This document shows, piece after piece, positions 10,871 through 26,139 of a stretch of 64,000 nt of DNA; the stretch's first letter is position 1, and each line of letters opens with the position of its first letter. The translations under genes were made by a program, and so were the position numbers. The notes below the pieces were generated by a model. That model was not told where the DNA came from. It did no database searches and saw only the letters and a list, made by a program, of their open reading frames with translations. The stretch comes from Chondrilla cf. caribensis (lineage: Eukaryota; Porifera; Demospongiae; Chondrillida; Chondrillidae), in NCBI GenBank assembly GCA_964020155.1, contig OZ026546.1, positions 6,966,379-7,030,378 of the forward strand, read 5' to 3'.

Positions 10871-13800
10871 CTGTAACAACAAACTCCTCTGACACAACAC
10901 TCTCTGATGATCCATGTTCATTGACTGCAGTCACTCTCACTGTATAACTACCACCACTGAGGAGACCTTGGTATGTGGTGGTCACTGGGGAAGACAGTCC
11001 TGATGGAGTAGCAGAGACTACTTGAGTATCAGATTGACCAGCAGAACGGCCATCTTTAGTGATCTGAAGTTGGAATGAGAACATGCTCCCACTCCTCATC
11101 CTCTCAGTACCAGGATAGTCTGTACTCAGTACAACAGTTACTGTAGTACCATCAGAGGTTGCTGTGGGTCTAGCTGGGTTGGAGGGTCTACCTGTTGTGA
11201 GGGATATAGAATACACAACAAATTGATTCCTATATCCATACAAAATACCATTACAACTCACCCAACAGAGGAGTCACTGTTACATCACGTTCTGATGTTC
11301 CAAACACATTCTTCACTGAAACTCTAAAGGTGTACTCCCTACCAGCTTGTAGTCCTGGGATGAACAGGTTGTCACCTTCACGTGATGTGTTTGGATGTAG
11401 GACTCCATTTCTGTACACTCTGACAACAAGTGTTGGGTCATCGGGATCCTCCAGGTTGAGCTTCACTCCAGCACAGCATGTTTGGATGGCACTTGGGTCA
11501 AGAGAGGTAGGAGCCATTGTGATGTTTGGAGGATCTGCACAGGAAGGTGAACAATATTATAATAAAATTAATAGTGAACTGCATAGAAATGTAAACACTG
11601 TTTAGGTTATTGACAAGAGTAAATACATCTCAGTTATCATAAACATATTAATAAAAATTTTGGAACGAAATTAATGCATGCATTACAATTTTAGTAAATT
11701 ACAATACATGTACGTATGTGTATGGGCCTGCAATTATACAAGGATCAGAACTCACTTGGTCCAAAGAAACTTTGAATGTGTGGTTTGCTCAGTCCTACAC
11801 TGTTCATAACTACAATCGTAGCATTGTTGAATACATTGTTAAATAGATAGAATCCATCAGACGTAAAGGACACTTGCGTATCAGAACTGTTATATCGCAC
11901 TGTTCTTTCATTGATCGTTACCTGATGGGAATAGAACCATAAACTATAACACAGAGGACAGTAAACAGCCATTTTCCATGCCTCACCTCATAGTACATAA
12001 TAGTCCGTTGACCGTAAGGTGACAAAGTGATATTAATCACAACATGTGACACATTCAGAACTTGTATTGACGCATTCAGAATGATTGGTACTAAATGGAA
12101 TATAACAAAAACATAGCCTTGTTGCTGCACACAGCACATATTTCATGGTATTAAAATCTCAGTATGACATTATAGATTAAGTAAAATTAATTTTAATAAG
12201 CAATAATTCTCCCTAATTATGGGAATGCATGAGTTTAAGGCTGAGGTGAGTATTGTATTATTGTGTTGATGAAATTTGGTCAAAGATTTTTTGATTAATG
12301 ACGTCACTGTCCGCTGCAGCCGTGATATGCAGGGAAGGGCTAATTTCCATTATAAGGAATAGAAGGAATCATTCGTCGCGCTTTATCAAAGATAGAAAGA
12401 TCAAGAGAGAGGACATAAATTTGACAAGCGAACAGATAGCAGGTATTACTAGTGCATTTTTTGGAGGGGACAACATAGTCTGCCTACCAACTGGGTATGG
12501 CAAATCTATCAAAATATATCGTATTGATTTGAAATCATCCCTTCGGTGTCATTCGCTGCATTCGGAGCATACACGTGTGGCTGCTGGAAAGTCCGAAGAA
12601 TTCACTTGTACAATTGACAGGATAGCTTCAGCAAAGGCCCTTCGCATACTCAAATTCATCCACTTGAAGGAGGACCCGCCATCTTGCAATTTGTGGTTGG
12701 GTAATACCAAGGTGTGAACTAATCACTATTCGAGATAGACTGTCTTCCGTATTTTCCACCCATGGGGCATGTGTGGGGACGGGCTAGCTAGTTAGACTAG
12801 ATTACAATTCATCCGCTAACAGGATGAAGATGAATTTTATTAGTTAACCTTTAGCACTTAACCCTTTCCATGAACCGTACTGTATAGTGTACCAGTTCAC
12901 AGACATAATAACTAACTTGGAGTAATATTCAGCACGAAAATTCCACTTCCTACTCCAGCTGCATTGCTGCTCTGTAGAGTATATTGTCCACCATCATCAC
13001 ATTGGAGATCAGTGATATTAACCTCATTCACAGAATAAGCAACACGACTTGAAGACACTGGATCTCCATCTTTCAGCAATATTGGGCTCTCAGGAGTTGG
13101 GTTGCCATCAACAGTGAACTGAACAGCAACTGATTCACCAAGAATGAGTAGATCTGGTACCATCCCCACAAGAGTGTACTCAGGTGGATCTAATTCAATA
13201 TAACATTATAAAATCAAGGTTCAGCATACCTATAACATAATTAACACATTTCATTTTGCAAAGTACAATTCCATTTTGAGATGGATCAGGCTATAGTTGA
13301 CAAATTCGCACAACCCAAAGAGATATTTATGTTTTGAATCTGTAAACATGTTTTGGATCCTTTGATCTCCCTTCATCTTTTATGGGTTTGCAAATTTGTG
13401 GACTTTAGCCTGATCTGTTTTGAAAATTAATAAAAAAATAATGTGCATTACATCATGGAATTAAGGTGTTTAATTACCCTATACCAATTAAGCAAGAATA
13501 GGGTAATATAGGCTTGCCTGATTGGGGTAAATTCAAAAAAAGATTTATAATGCAGATATTATATTAGGTAGGAATGTCCTAATTCCAAGAATGTAAGGGA
13601 GCCACTTTAAATAGCTAATTTTCTATAATATCTATTATAATGCATAAAGACAATAATCACTGATGTATACAATCAAATGGACTTACCACTTCTTAATGCA
13701 TATAGGTGACTTTACACACATGCATATGCTACTTCCTAGTATCAACATATTGTAGGCAACATTCAGTGAATATAAAATTATTGTAGCTACACGTACATTG

Positions 13801-14252
13801 TACAGTGATGGTGCAGCTTGCACTTATCATAAAAGAAGATCCTATTCCGTAGCAAGTAACAGTTGCTCCATTCACAGAGCGAGAGACGTTCGCTAGAGTG
13901 AGATTCGTCCTATCCTCGCTGACCATTATACTTTCTATACCAGGAACATTACCCCCTCTTATTGACCTTGACAGGCCGCCATCAAACGTAATGGTCCAAC
14001 CCATGAAAGTGTTTATATAATGTTCTACTGGTACACATCGGAAAATAGCTGTTCCTGTTTCGTTGATAATAGCGTCTTCAGGACGAACTAGAAAACTCTG
14101 AGCAGTACCTACAGAAAAAGTGGGCACAAATAAGCTCAATAATTTATTACGTAACGTTTGAAAATAACGACTATCTTACGAGATGGGAAAGGTGGACTAA
14201 AAAAATATGCAACTACTTCGAAAATAACTGCAAGCTTTAAAGCTGTCATCAT
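8148..14252 (-). CDS. G2: receptor with two Ig and six FN3 domains, class A tail, 925 aa
   Basis: Exons: 14252-14180 (signal peptide [18 protein letters not shown]), 14108-13797 (Ig), 13189-12917 (Ig), 12090-11987 plus 11921-11756, 11534-11262, 11191-10871, then the duplicate set 10621-10518 plus 10452-10287, 10071-9799, 9728-9408, then 9146-9009 (membrane) and 8401-8148 (tail). The total is 2778 nt, exactly 926 codons. Residues: Ig 25-128 and 129-219, FN3 220-795, helix 796-841, tail 842-925. The first Ig has both cysteines (FRCVP, VTCYG) and GWTITF. The second lacks them. The penultimate FN3 carries [10 protein letters not shown]. The helix ([20 protein letters not shown]) is unlike the other class A helices. 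The tail has VYDEV, NPAYQPI, NPNYEEV, NPAYEPI and VYANL. All domain borders are phase 1; each first FN3 is split by a phase-0 intron. Confidence 0.85.
9264..9403. repeat. (CA)n tract at an FN3 donor site
   Basis: On the transcript this is a long (UG)n run starting directly after the GTGAG donor of the membrane-proximal FN3 exon of G2. Confidence 0.95.
10771..10866. repeat. (CA)n tract at an FN3 donor site
   Basis: Second copy within the G2 tandem duplication, again directly after the FN3 donor; shorter and purer than the first. Confidence 0.95.
12298..12717 (+). pseudogene. RecQ-like helicase N-terminal fragment in a G2 intron, opposite strand
   Basis: This plus-strand frame contains [19 protein letters not shown] followed by [10 protein letters not shown], the Walker A region (residues 64-70) of superfamily 2, RecQ-type helicases. 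After GKS the reading no longer resembles a helicase; the DEAH box and later motifs are absent. It sits wholly inside the G2 intron between the second Ig exon (12917) and the first FN3 exon (12090), antisense to G2. A stranded piece of a transposon-borne or retrocopied helicase is the best guess. It is unlikely to make a working enzyme. Confidence 0.6.
13268..13436. mobile_element. MITE in a G2 intron (family with the 35.68-kb copy)
   Basis: The ends are inverted (TTGAGATGGATCAGGCTATAG against CTTTAGCCTGATCTGTTTTGAAA), and the inner part has TGGGTTTGCAAATTTGTGGAC, the same core as the element at 35683-35937. Confidence 0.65.
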
Positions 14253-14363
14253 ACAAATAATAAACTTAAGCTATTTATTGCATTGAATCGAATTTAACAG
14301 TTTGTTGCGTCATCATTGGGGTCCGCTCTGCAGAGAAGAATTGGGTTAATGGCTTTTATAGTC

Positions 14364-14447
14364 TCGCTCCCAGCCTACTTCCGTCGCCGCCATTTTATTA
14401 CGGCGATGGGGTAGTGGCGGCGACGGAAGTGTGCTGGGAACGAGACT
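14364..14447. mobile_element. 84-bp GC-rich hairpin element
   Basis: The left arm GTCTCGCTCCCAGCC-CTTCCGTCGCCGCCA is repeated inverted on the right (TGGCGGCGACGGAAG-GCTGGGAACGAGAC). It is compact, GC-rich and unlike its surroundings. Likely a MITE in the G2 upstream region. Confidence 0.7.
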
Positions 14448-14565
14448 AGCAAGTTAATGGCGACCGTTATAATAATCCGCCATTGAGGAATGATACTGAT
14501 TATAATAGAAATGGAGAACTAGCTGTAGAGTGCATGGTCAATAATCTGGCGAGCTAGATGGCCTG

Positions 14566-14785
14566 TATAAGGTAAGGTGCCCTAATTTCGAACAGTCCCT
14601 AATTCCGAACACATCCTCTAGCTTTTCAATGGTGACAGCTGTCGTCTTGACAAATCTTATCAGTAAACTTGAGGTGTAGTTCTCCCCTTAGGCTGTGATA
14701 GTTGACTTCTAAGGTTATCCAGCAGTTCTCAGGATTAGGTGTTCGGAATTAGGGATTGTTCGATATTAGGGCACCTTACCTTATA
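14566..14785. mobile_element. 220-bp MITE with about 45-bp inverted ends
   Basis: TATAAGGTAAGGTGCCCTAA at the left is matched by the inverted TTAGGGCACCTTACCTTATA at the right. The arms continue through CGAACAGTCCCTAATTCCGAACAC with few mismatches. No coding capacity. Confidence 0.85.
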
Positions 14786-14805
14786 TAACGTGCACATTCT
14801 TTTCG

Positions 14806-15150
14806 AATTCCTTGCTGGAGTAGTCCTAATCACAACTTATGGATATATGATTAAAATTCAACGCACTAAAAAACTTCTTGTTGTCTACAGAATCTATTAT
14901 AATAAATATCATAAATGGTGATGTAAGGGTATTCCCTTATGCTGAGCTGCAGCTGAATAGTATTATCATGATGATATAATACAAGACAAAAGCTGTGGTA
15001 CTTATACACATGCAACAACAACAAAGACGGAGGGAACAATGTAGTAGTACTTGTGCTCCATAAAATTCTTTGAGGTTTGTAGTCGAGTATATTGTTGAGT
15101 ATAGTTGTGTGACCATGGAGCCATCACAAGAGAGGTATAGACACTTCACT
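14806..15150 (-). promoter_or_regulatory. G2 upstream region: class-A promoter relic with a kB-like site
   Basis: 14806-14890 is homologous to the leader and start of the MTTP-type signal exon, but the start codon is lost (CTA replaces CAT). Further upstream GGGTATTCCC stands at 14927-14936, one base off GGGRNWYYCC, at the place where other copies have GGGGATTCCC. Next comes a block shared with other promoters (AGCTGCAG, GGAGGGAACAATGTAGTAG). G2 therefore seems to have kept a promoter of this class but to use a different signal-peptide exon. Confidence 0.5.
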
Positions 15151-15465
15151 AAATATAGTCCAGTCAGGTGAACACTCAGCCAGGGGTATTATACCTTAAT
15201 GACATCCCGCGGCCGCGGCCATCCGATGGTAAATATAAGACATTAATCTTGATCATGCACTGTGTAATCATATACGTAATATATTAAATTATGCATACAT
15301 GTGTTAAAGATGGACATAATATGTAGTAACACAAATGATCACATCATTCGCATGTATGTACACACACAGCAATTCACAGCATAATACATATATCATGTAG
15401 GAAATGTAGAGTTGAAAACAAGAGATGTACAAATGACACCAGTAATGTGTCTAAAACATGATTCA
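15150..15465. other. Spacer between G3 tail and G2 promoter
   Basis: This holds the 3' flank of G3, including a short GC palindrome (CCGCGGCCGCGG, 15208-15219). No AATAAA is obvious on the minus strand. Nothing else is recognised. Confidence 0.4.
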
Positions 15466-19505
<4,040 letters not shown>

Positions 19506-20410
19506 TGACTGTCAGTACGTAGTAGCTAGACTTGGTGGATCTGTGGAGTGCGGAGAAACTTAATTATACATTTGTATTTAGGGTGGATTCTATAAAATCA
19601 AGATATTGACACAAATACTGAAGTTTGGAATCATTCTACCTAATTATATGCTGTCAAAATATCATACTATCGTATGTTTTAGATTATTAGTCCTTCACAT
19701 CGTATACCAGTTTAATGTGGACTATAACGTACACTAGAACTTCAATTACTTATCATAATTAATTATAAAATTATATCATATTTTAATACTACCATACAGA
19801 AGCCTTAAATGAAGGCGAATCAAATAACTGCAACAGGCGACATATCTGCCAAAAATTGCCCTTACAAACCGCATGTACGTCCGACCTATTGATTTCACGA
19901 TTCGATACGTAGATTTGCTTACCTGACCTAACTTTGAACTACTGAAATATTGGGAAGGATTGTGGTTTAAAGAAACCCTTCAGATGTTTCGAAGAGAGAC
20001 CCAATCGCGAGCAAGCTGTAGAATGTACTGTCCCAGCAGGCTACTCTGGTACGAACCAACAAATGATCCCTTAATTGACAAGAAAACAGATTCTAAACAT
20101 GTAATACCTGTATACATTCGCGACTTTCTAAAACTATAATAGGCTCCCACGATTGAAGGTCTTACCTGGTGTTCCAAATAGCACAAAAAGAATTGTGGAT
20201 CAAGAAACGTATGTGTCTTCAAATTTAGATGCTTAGGACACAAAAGAACTTCCAATGGACGAATATTATTCTTCGAATCGATGTCCCGTGGTCAGGAAAG
20301 TTCTGAACATTCTATATAATATACCTACATGTATAATAACGAACATTAGACGAGGGAATTCCCCTCTAATACGGCTCGCATAGCGAATTCATTAGTTGTC
20401 CAAAAATTAA
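19506..20410 (-). promoter_or_regulatory. G3 leader exons and class-B promoter with kB site 20354-20363
   Basis: The coding exon extends 5' to an acceptor at 19540 (CACAG|ATCCACC). A noncoding first exon ends at a donor at 20166 (CCAG|GTAAGA), and its sequence (GGACATCGATTCG and neighbours) is repeated before G4 and G10. Upstream on the minus strand a TATA-like TATATTATATAG lies near 20308-20319. About 35 bp further upstream is a perfect palindromic kB-type site, GGGAATTCCC. The transcription start is not proved. Confidence 0.55.
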
Positions 20411-20532
20411 TGCTGGGTGCTATACAAGCGATATATTTATACGCACAAGGTAATTCCATTGCAATTCATGTGTTCAAATGGAGTTACACAAAACAGGAAA
20501 GTGCTGTACTTCATTCCTCCTTCTATCCCAGT

Positions 20533-20708
20533 CTACTCTCTCCTTCCTCCTCCAACCTCTTCATATTCAGTAGTTGTACCAACATTCACTGCCTCATAAG
20601 CTGGGTTCTTCTCCATGGTCACCTCCTGATCAGTCTGTCCAGAAGGAGGCTTCATTTCCATTTCATCATAGACCAGTTTGGATGTTTTAGTTCCCTTTGG
20701 GATTATGC
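20533..20708 (-). pseudogene. Orphan class B tail exon (T1)
   Basis: An intact 176-nt terminal exon with acceptor TTAG|GC. It encodes a class B tail with LVYDEMEMK, NPAYEAV, EYEEV and a stop at 20533. No membrane or ectodomain exons lie between it and the next tail exon at 22012. A decayed promoter at 21.64-21.86 kb lies in between. It is either the end of a deleted gene or an alternative last exon for G4. Confidence 0.7.
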
Positions 20709-21640
20709 CTAAGACGACACTTCAAGTTGCACATGAATTCAACACTCACCTACTTGTTTGCATAGTATTGGTACAACAGTGCACATTGTGTAGTCTAGCT
20801 AGCTACATAACCCTCAATGGGGGCCATGGGGTGTGATTGGGGAAGGCACCAGTTTCCACCTACCAAATATGGCTCTATAACTATGAATCTCATTAGCCCA
20901 AATCAACCTCATCGTTTGATGATTGCCTAACTACATGTGACCGTATATAGTCTTTTTGGCTAGACCATCCCTACCCTTCACACTCCATGTCCATCACCCA
21001 CACACACTACCTCCTAGGATGGTCTATAGCTGGCTATAGACTACACACTGCCACAAGCAACCTAATTTACGGGATGGTGAATGTGAAACATGACCACAGC
21101 ACACCAGCAAGTCCAATAGTAACTATTTACAATGAAAATATTGAAAGTGTGACTGTTTGCTTCATTCCCACTAACTACAGTTAATGTTTATGTTACTTAG
21201 TGTGTTTACCATACAAGTGTGTAGACAAGAAAATGTTATCCTTACTGTAACCATAATAATACTATAGATATTCTAATATATAGTACACTCACAAACACAA
21301 AGTGTCCACACATGATACCTAGTACACTGAATACACTGGTACAATAGTGCCATAACAGTCCATGTACTGTCAGCTACAGGCTACCCTCATATAGCTAGGA
21401 CTATGTGATTATCTATCATGTGCGGGCTAAACACACTCAACCAAAACACTCAAACATGACAGGATCTCATATATGTACTTCACATACTACACAGGTGTAG
21501 TACATTATTATATTATATTTACTGATCTAAAACAATATATTAAAAAACTTGAACACATAGGAGAGCACCTCTTTAGGACTTTTTAAACCTAATATAGGCC
21601 TATTAAGTATGGGGTAACACAGTGTCACTAAGTTCTTTGA
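20709..21640. other. Tail-flanking spacer, repeated family sequence
   Basis: Non-coding. It is alignable to the DNA right of every class B tail exon (TGTGTAGTCTAGCTA, GGGGTGTGA, CATCCCTACCCTT, GTGAAACATGACCACA, AAACCATACAAGTG-like blocks). It is best read as the duplicated intron between the class B membrane and tail exons. Confidence 0.6.
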
Positions 21641-21860
21641 TTCCTACCTGGTATACCCTAATAGGATAAAAGAATTGTGCATCAAGAATTTTCTTCAGAT
21701 GCTTAGGACACAAAAGAACTTCAAATGGATGCATAACATTCTTCAAATCAATGTCTCGTAGTCAGGCGAGTCCTAAACAATCCATGCATAACAAACGTTA
21801 AATGAGAGAATGCCCCTCTAGCTCGTTCGGATCCAATATAGAAAAAAAATTAATGCTTCA
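21640..21860 (-). promoter_or_regulatory. Decayed class-B promoter relic
   Basis: Homologous to the G3 leader and promoter (GATGCTTAGGACACAAAAGAACTTC, then AATGTCTCGTAGTCAGGC), but the kB site reads GAGAATGCCC near 21806. There is no gene body between it and tail T1. Confidence 0.6.
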
Positions 21861-22011
21861 TGCTATATATACACGCGATCGATGCAATTTAATACACACA
21901 ACTAAATTATAATAAATGTAATTCGACTGCAATTCATGTGTTCAAATGGAGATAATACAAAACAGTAAAGTTGTTGTACCTTGTTCCTCCTCCACCTTAA
22001 GCTTCCCCAGT

Positions 22012-23296
22012 CTACTCTCTCCTTCCTCCTCCAACCTCTTCATATTCAGTAGTTGTACCAACATTCACTGCCTCATAAGCTGGGTTCTTCTCCATGGTCA
22101 TCTCCTGATCAGTCTGTCCAGAAGGAGGCTTCATTCCCATTTCATCATAGACTAGTTCTGATGTCTTAGCTCCCTTTGGGACAGTGCCTAAGACTGTACA
22201 TTAAGCTGCACATCAATTTGATACCTTACCCACTTGCTTACATAGCACTGTGACTGTTATGAAAGTGTATACTGTGTAGTCTAGCTACGCAGCTACACCA
22301 TCCCTTATGGGCCTGGCCATTGAATGTGAAGGGAAAGGACCCTGAACCCAAGGCAGTGAATAGTTCTCATCTACCAAATACAGCCCATCCATTGTCCCTA
22401 TTTGAATCTTGTTAACCCTAATCTTGGTTGCTTGGATCTCATTGGTCAAAGGTTGCACAACTAATTACCTCTTTGTCTAGACCATCCCTACCCTTTCACA
22501 ATCAATGCCCACCACACACCCACAGCACCTCTTAGGGTTGGTCTACCTGGCTATAGACTATACACTAGGCCACAAATAACCCATAATTTACAGGTGGTGA
22601 GTGTGAAACATGACCACAACAAACCAGTGAGCTCATTTGTAACTGTTACGATGAAAACACTCAAAGAGTGACTGTATTGCTTTGTTCCCACTAACTACAG
22701 TAACTGTTGTTGTTGCTTAACACATGTGCAAACCATTTAAGTATGTTTACCATAGAAGTGTGTAAACAAGGAAATGTTTCCTTACTGTAGCCATAATCAT
22801 ATTATAGATATTCAATTAGTACACTCAAAAACACAAAGCGTCCCAACTACTACACTGAACACACTGATACAATGGTCTAATATACGTATGTATGCTTTTA
22901 GGATAACAGTCCTTGCACTGTCATACTATCATATAGGATTATTTGATTGTCATGTGCTGATGAACACACTCAACCAAAATACTCAAACATGACAGGATGT
23001 TTATATATAATGCACATAGTACACAAGTGTGGTATATTATTATATTAAATTTACCGATCAAAATGAATTTAAAACAAAACTTGAACACATAGGAGCTAAC
23101 CTCTTTTCAATTTGATGGTGACCAGGATTGAATATGGAGTCAAGATCACAAGGACTAAAATCTGAACAGCAGTGATGGCTGCCAGGATTGTGGTTAATGT
23201 ATCTGATGATGTCACAGGTCTGCATGTGTCTATAAACAGTATAATTAAAAAGAGACCCATTTAATGGATAGTTAAAGGATCTGTACACACACACAT

Positions 23297-23336
<40 letters not shown>

Positions 23337-26139
23337 GTAACAACAAACTCCTCTGACACAACACTCTCTGATGATCCATGTTCATTGACTGCAGTCACTC
23401 TCACTGTATAACTACCACCACTGAGGACACCTTGGTATGTGGTGGTCACTGGGGAAGACAGTCCTGATGGAGTAGCAGAGACTACTTGAGTATCAGATTG
23501 ACGAGCAGAGCAGCCATCTTTAGTGAACTGAAGTTGGAATGAGAACATGCTCCCACTCCTCACCATCTCAGTACCAGAATAGACTGTACTCAGTACAACA
23601 GTTACTGTAGTACCATCAGAGGTTACTGTGGGCCCAGTCGGGTTGGAGGGTCGACCTGGAGAGAAGAGGACACAAAAAGACAAACCATGTTTGTATGTAT
23701 TCATTATACTTCATTGTACACATGTACCTAGTAGCGGTCTTAATGTGGTTTGCTGTGTAGTTGATCCAAAGATGTTGCTGACTGTGATGCTGGCATTGTA
23801 GACAGTTCCAGCTTGTAGTCCCATGATGTAGAGGATGTCTCCACTACGTGTGAGGTTACCAGCACTGACCATCTCATAAGACCCATCACTACTGGTGTTC
23901 AGGAGAACACTAACATCTGATACATCATCAGGATCAGCTAGGTTGAGCCTCACTCCAGCACAACAAGGCAAAGTGGAGAATGGAGAGAGCTCAGAAAGAA
24001 GTGCTGTGATGTTGGGAGCATCTGTGAGGAGATTGATACATTATGTGGTAATCAAGACAACCACAAACTGACAATATACTGTAGTGTCTGGAATTTTCAT
24101 GAGACATAAATTTCACAAATCGCTTGATTTAGGCGCTTATATTTTCGTGAAGGGCGAGTTTATTGTTTTATCATTTAGCACTTACAGGGTGCTGTTGCAT
24201 TACAACCAGCGCCGAAAAGGCAAGGTGCTATCGTATAGTCAAGTCAAAGATCAGGTGTTTCTAACATTTCACCAAGATGATCAAGTTGCTTCTTGAAAAT
24301 TTGTAATAAGACAACCACAGTGTCAACTATATCCCACACTCACTTGGTACAGGCAATGTCCCAGTGACTGATTCACTTGTTCCAATGCTGTTAGTAGCAG
24401 TTACTGAGACCTCGTACTCGGTATCTCTGGTCAAATTGAGGTTACCAACATCTATTGAGACCATGTTGCTGGATACAGTTGATTTGTCCAGTATTGTCAC
24501 ATTATTAACTGATAACTTATTGTTAGAAGTGTAAAACAATGTAAAACTTCAGACTGAAAGTGTTATAAGTTACAACTTACCATAATCAGGTTGATACTCT
24601 GTCCTCCATCAGTAAGGAAGGTCACAAATACAGTGATGTTGTTCAAGCTGACTGCACTAGAGGTCACATTGTGAATGATGGGCTCTAAATAGAATACAAC
24701 ATTCATGTAGAAGAATACCAATGAATAATACACAATACATATCTGTACACTCACCAGTATCAGAAGTTCGGAATACATCCACAACTGCTGGTTGACTGGA
24801 TCCAAACACATTGACTGCTACTAGACTGACAGTATAGTTGGTACTGTGTTGAAGGTTGGTCAACTGTAGCTCCAGTCCACTGGTATTGTACATCATTGTC
24901 AATGTGTCATTGGTCACATTGATCGTGTAGGTCAGTGGGTTGGGATCACCACCATTGTCCTCTGGGGGACTCCAGGAGAAATTGGAGGAGAAGGGTTGAG
25001 GGTTGGAGGAGAGGTTTCTTGGAGGAGTGGGTGGAGCTATGTTCATGGGATAGCCATGCTCAGAATCAATTCTAGTAACATACACTACACACACTCACCA
25101 TTGACAGTGACGTTCACTTCAGCTACATCACTACCAACACTGTTGGATGCATTACAAGAATATGTTCCTCTTTGCTTTCTTGTTATGGAAGGTATTGTCA
25201 GTACATAATAATATCCAGTGATGTTAACATTGTCACTGCTATTAGTTATCTCAGCACTGTTGAAATAGAACCTCACACTAGCTGGGGGATTACTAGTGAC
25301 TGGAGTACAGTCTAATGTGAAGACACCTCCGGGACTGAGGTTCCTCACTACAGGGACCACACTCAACTCTGGGGGGTCTGGTGGGGTAGACAAGCACACA
25401 ATACATTGTCACTACAACACTGGTCAGGTGACGGTTCACTAACGTACACTGAACATCTAGAGTGAAGTTAGCTGTTCCTGTCCCAACACTGTTTATACTG
25501 AAGACCTGATATGTTCCACTGTCACTTCTCATCACATTGGTTATCGTGATGCTGGTTGCCGTAGTTACAATACGTCCATTACCACCAGTGTCCACTCCAT
25601 CCTTTGTCCAGTTGAAGTCAGTAGGTGAGGGAAAGGCAGTGAGGTTGAAGGTGTAGGTGTAGTTGCCTCCTTCCACCACAGTGGTGGGTTGGTCTGTACT
25701 GATGGTGTACTCAGGTGAAACTATATTATATAAATAAGTGAACAGAAATAATAAGACTGTTAACATAATTAATAATGCCATGCATTTCTCATTTCTTACT
25801 CTGAACAAGTACAGTGAGGGTTGGGGAATGATCTCTAGTATACCGATGAGTACACCTGAAAACTGTTCCATTGTCACTTGAATTAACTGGACCAATAGAG
25901 AAGGTTCTCTCAGTTCCATTGGTCACCCAAGGAACACTATAATCTCGGACCTTGTTTCGATCAATAGCTAGATAATATCCACTCTTATAAAACGTCCCAT
26001 CAGTACAGGTTACATTTAAGCTCTCTCCTTCTGCTACCACAACTTGTCCTTCTGGAGAGATGGTCACATCCTGAGCTGAAGAGATGGTCCAGGTAAACTG
26101 GAAAATTATTAATTGGAAAAGTAACTTTACAATATCCAT
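22012..26139 (-). CDS. G4: receptor with three Ig and four FN3 domains, class B tail, 780 aa
   Basis: Exons: 26139-25800, 25720-25448, 25377-25099, 25036-24755, 24684-24581 plus 24515-24344, 24021-23728, 23655-23335, 23202-23101 and 22187-22012. The total is 2343 nt, or 781 codons. The ectodomain parallels G3: signal MDIVKLLFQLIIFQFTW and Ig1 to 113, Ig2 114-204 without canonical cysteines, Ig3 205-297, FN3 298-688. The membrane and tail exons, however, are class B. The membrane exon is shorter (34 codons): the usual acceptor CTGTAG is CTGTGA here, and the frame works only from a CATCAG|AT acceptor at 23203. That makes the N-side of the helix (TTILAAITAVQILVLVIL) unusual. Tail residues 723-780 have LVYDEM and NPAYEAV-x7-YEEV. 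An insertion sits in one FN3 intron (24.07-24.31 kb). Confidence 0.82.
23285..23333. repeat. (CA)n tract at the FN3 donor of G4
   Basis: Short (CA)n ending directly at the donor (ACAG|GTGTGTG on the transcript). Confidence 0.9.
24071..24309. mobile_element. About 235-bp insertion in a G4 intron
   Basis: The G3 intron at the matching place reads directly from CAAACTGACA to GACAACCACAG. G4 has about 235 extra bases there. The ends show weak inversion (GAATTTTCATGAG against CTTCTTGAAAATTTG). The open frame inside is not conserved elsewhere. Likely a MITE. Confidence 0.6.

Larger units (their letters stand above)
9178..12139. repeat. 1.47-kb tandem duplication inside G2
   Basis: The units 9178-10670 and 10682-12139 are nearly identical by eye, including introns. 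Matching exon borders are offset by 1463-1469 bp. Each unit holds four exons encoding three FN3 domains. The main differences are the length of the CA tract and a few substitutions. Confidence 0.9.

Noticed and set aside
20410..20712. Plus-strand frames with a shared LLSPSSSNLFIFSSCTNIHC-like segment at every class B tail
   Set aside because: They are the antisense of the conserved tail exon, which has correct splice sites and tyrosine motifs on the minus strand.
24084..24296. 70-aa plus-strand frame in a G4 intron
   Set aside because: It lies within an insertion absent from G3 and has no relatives here.
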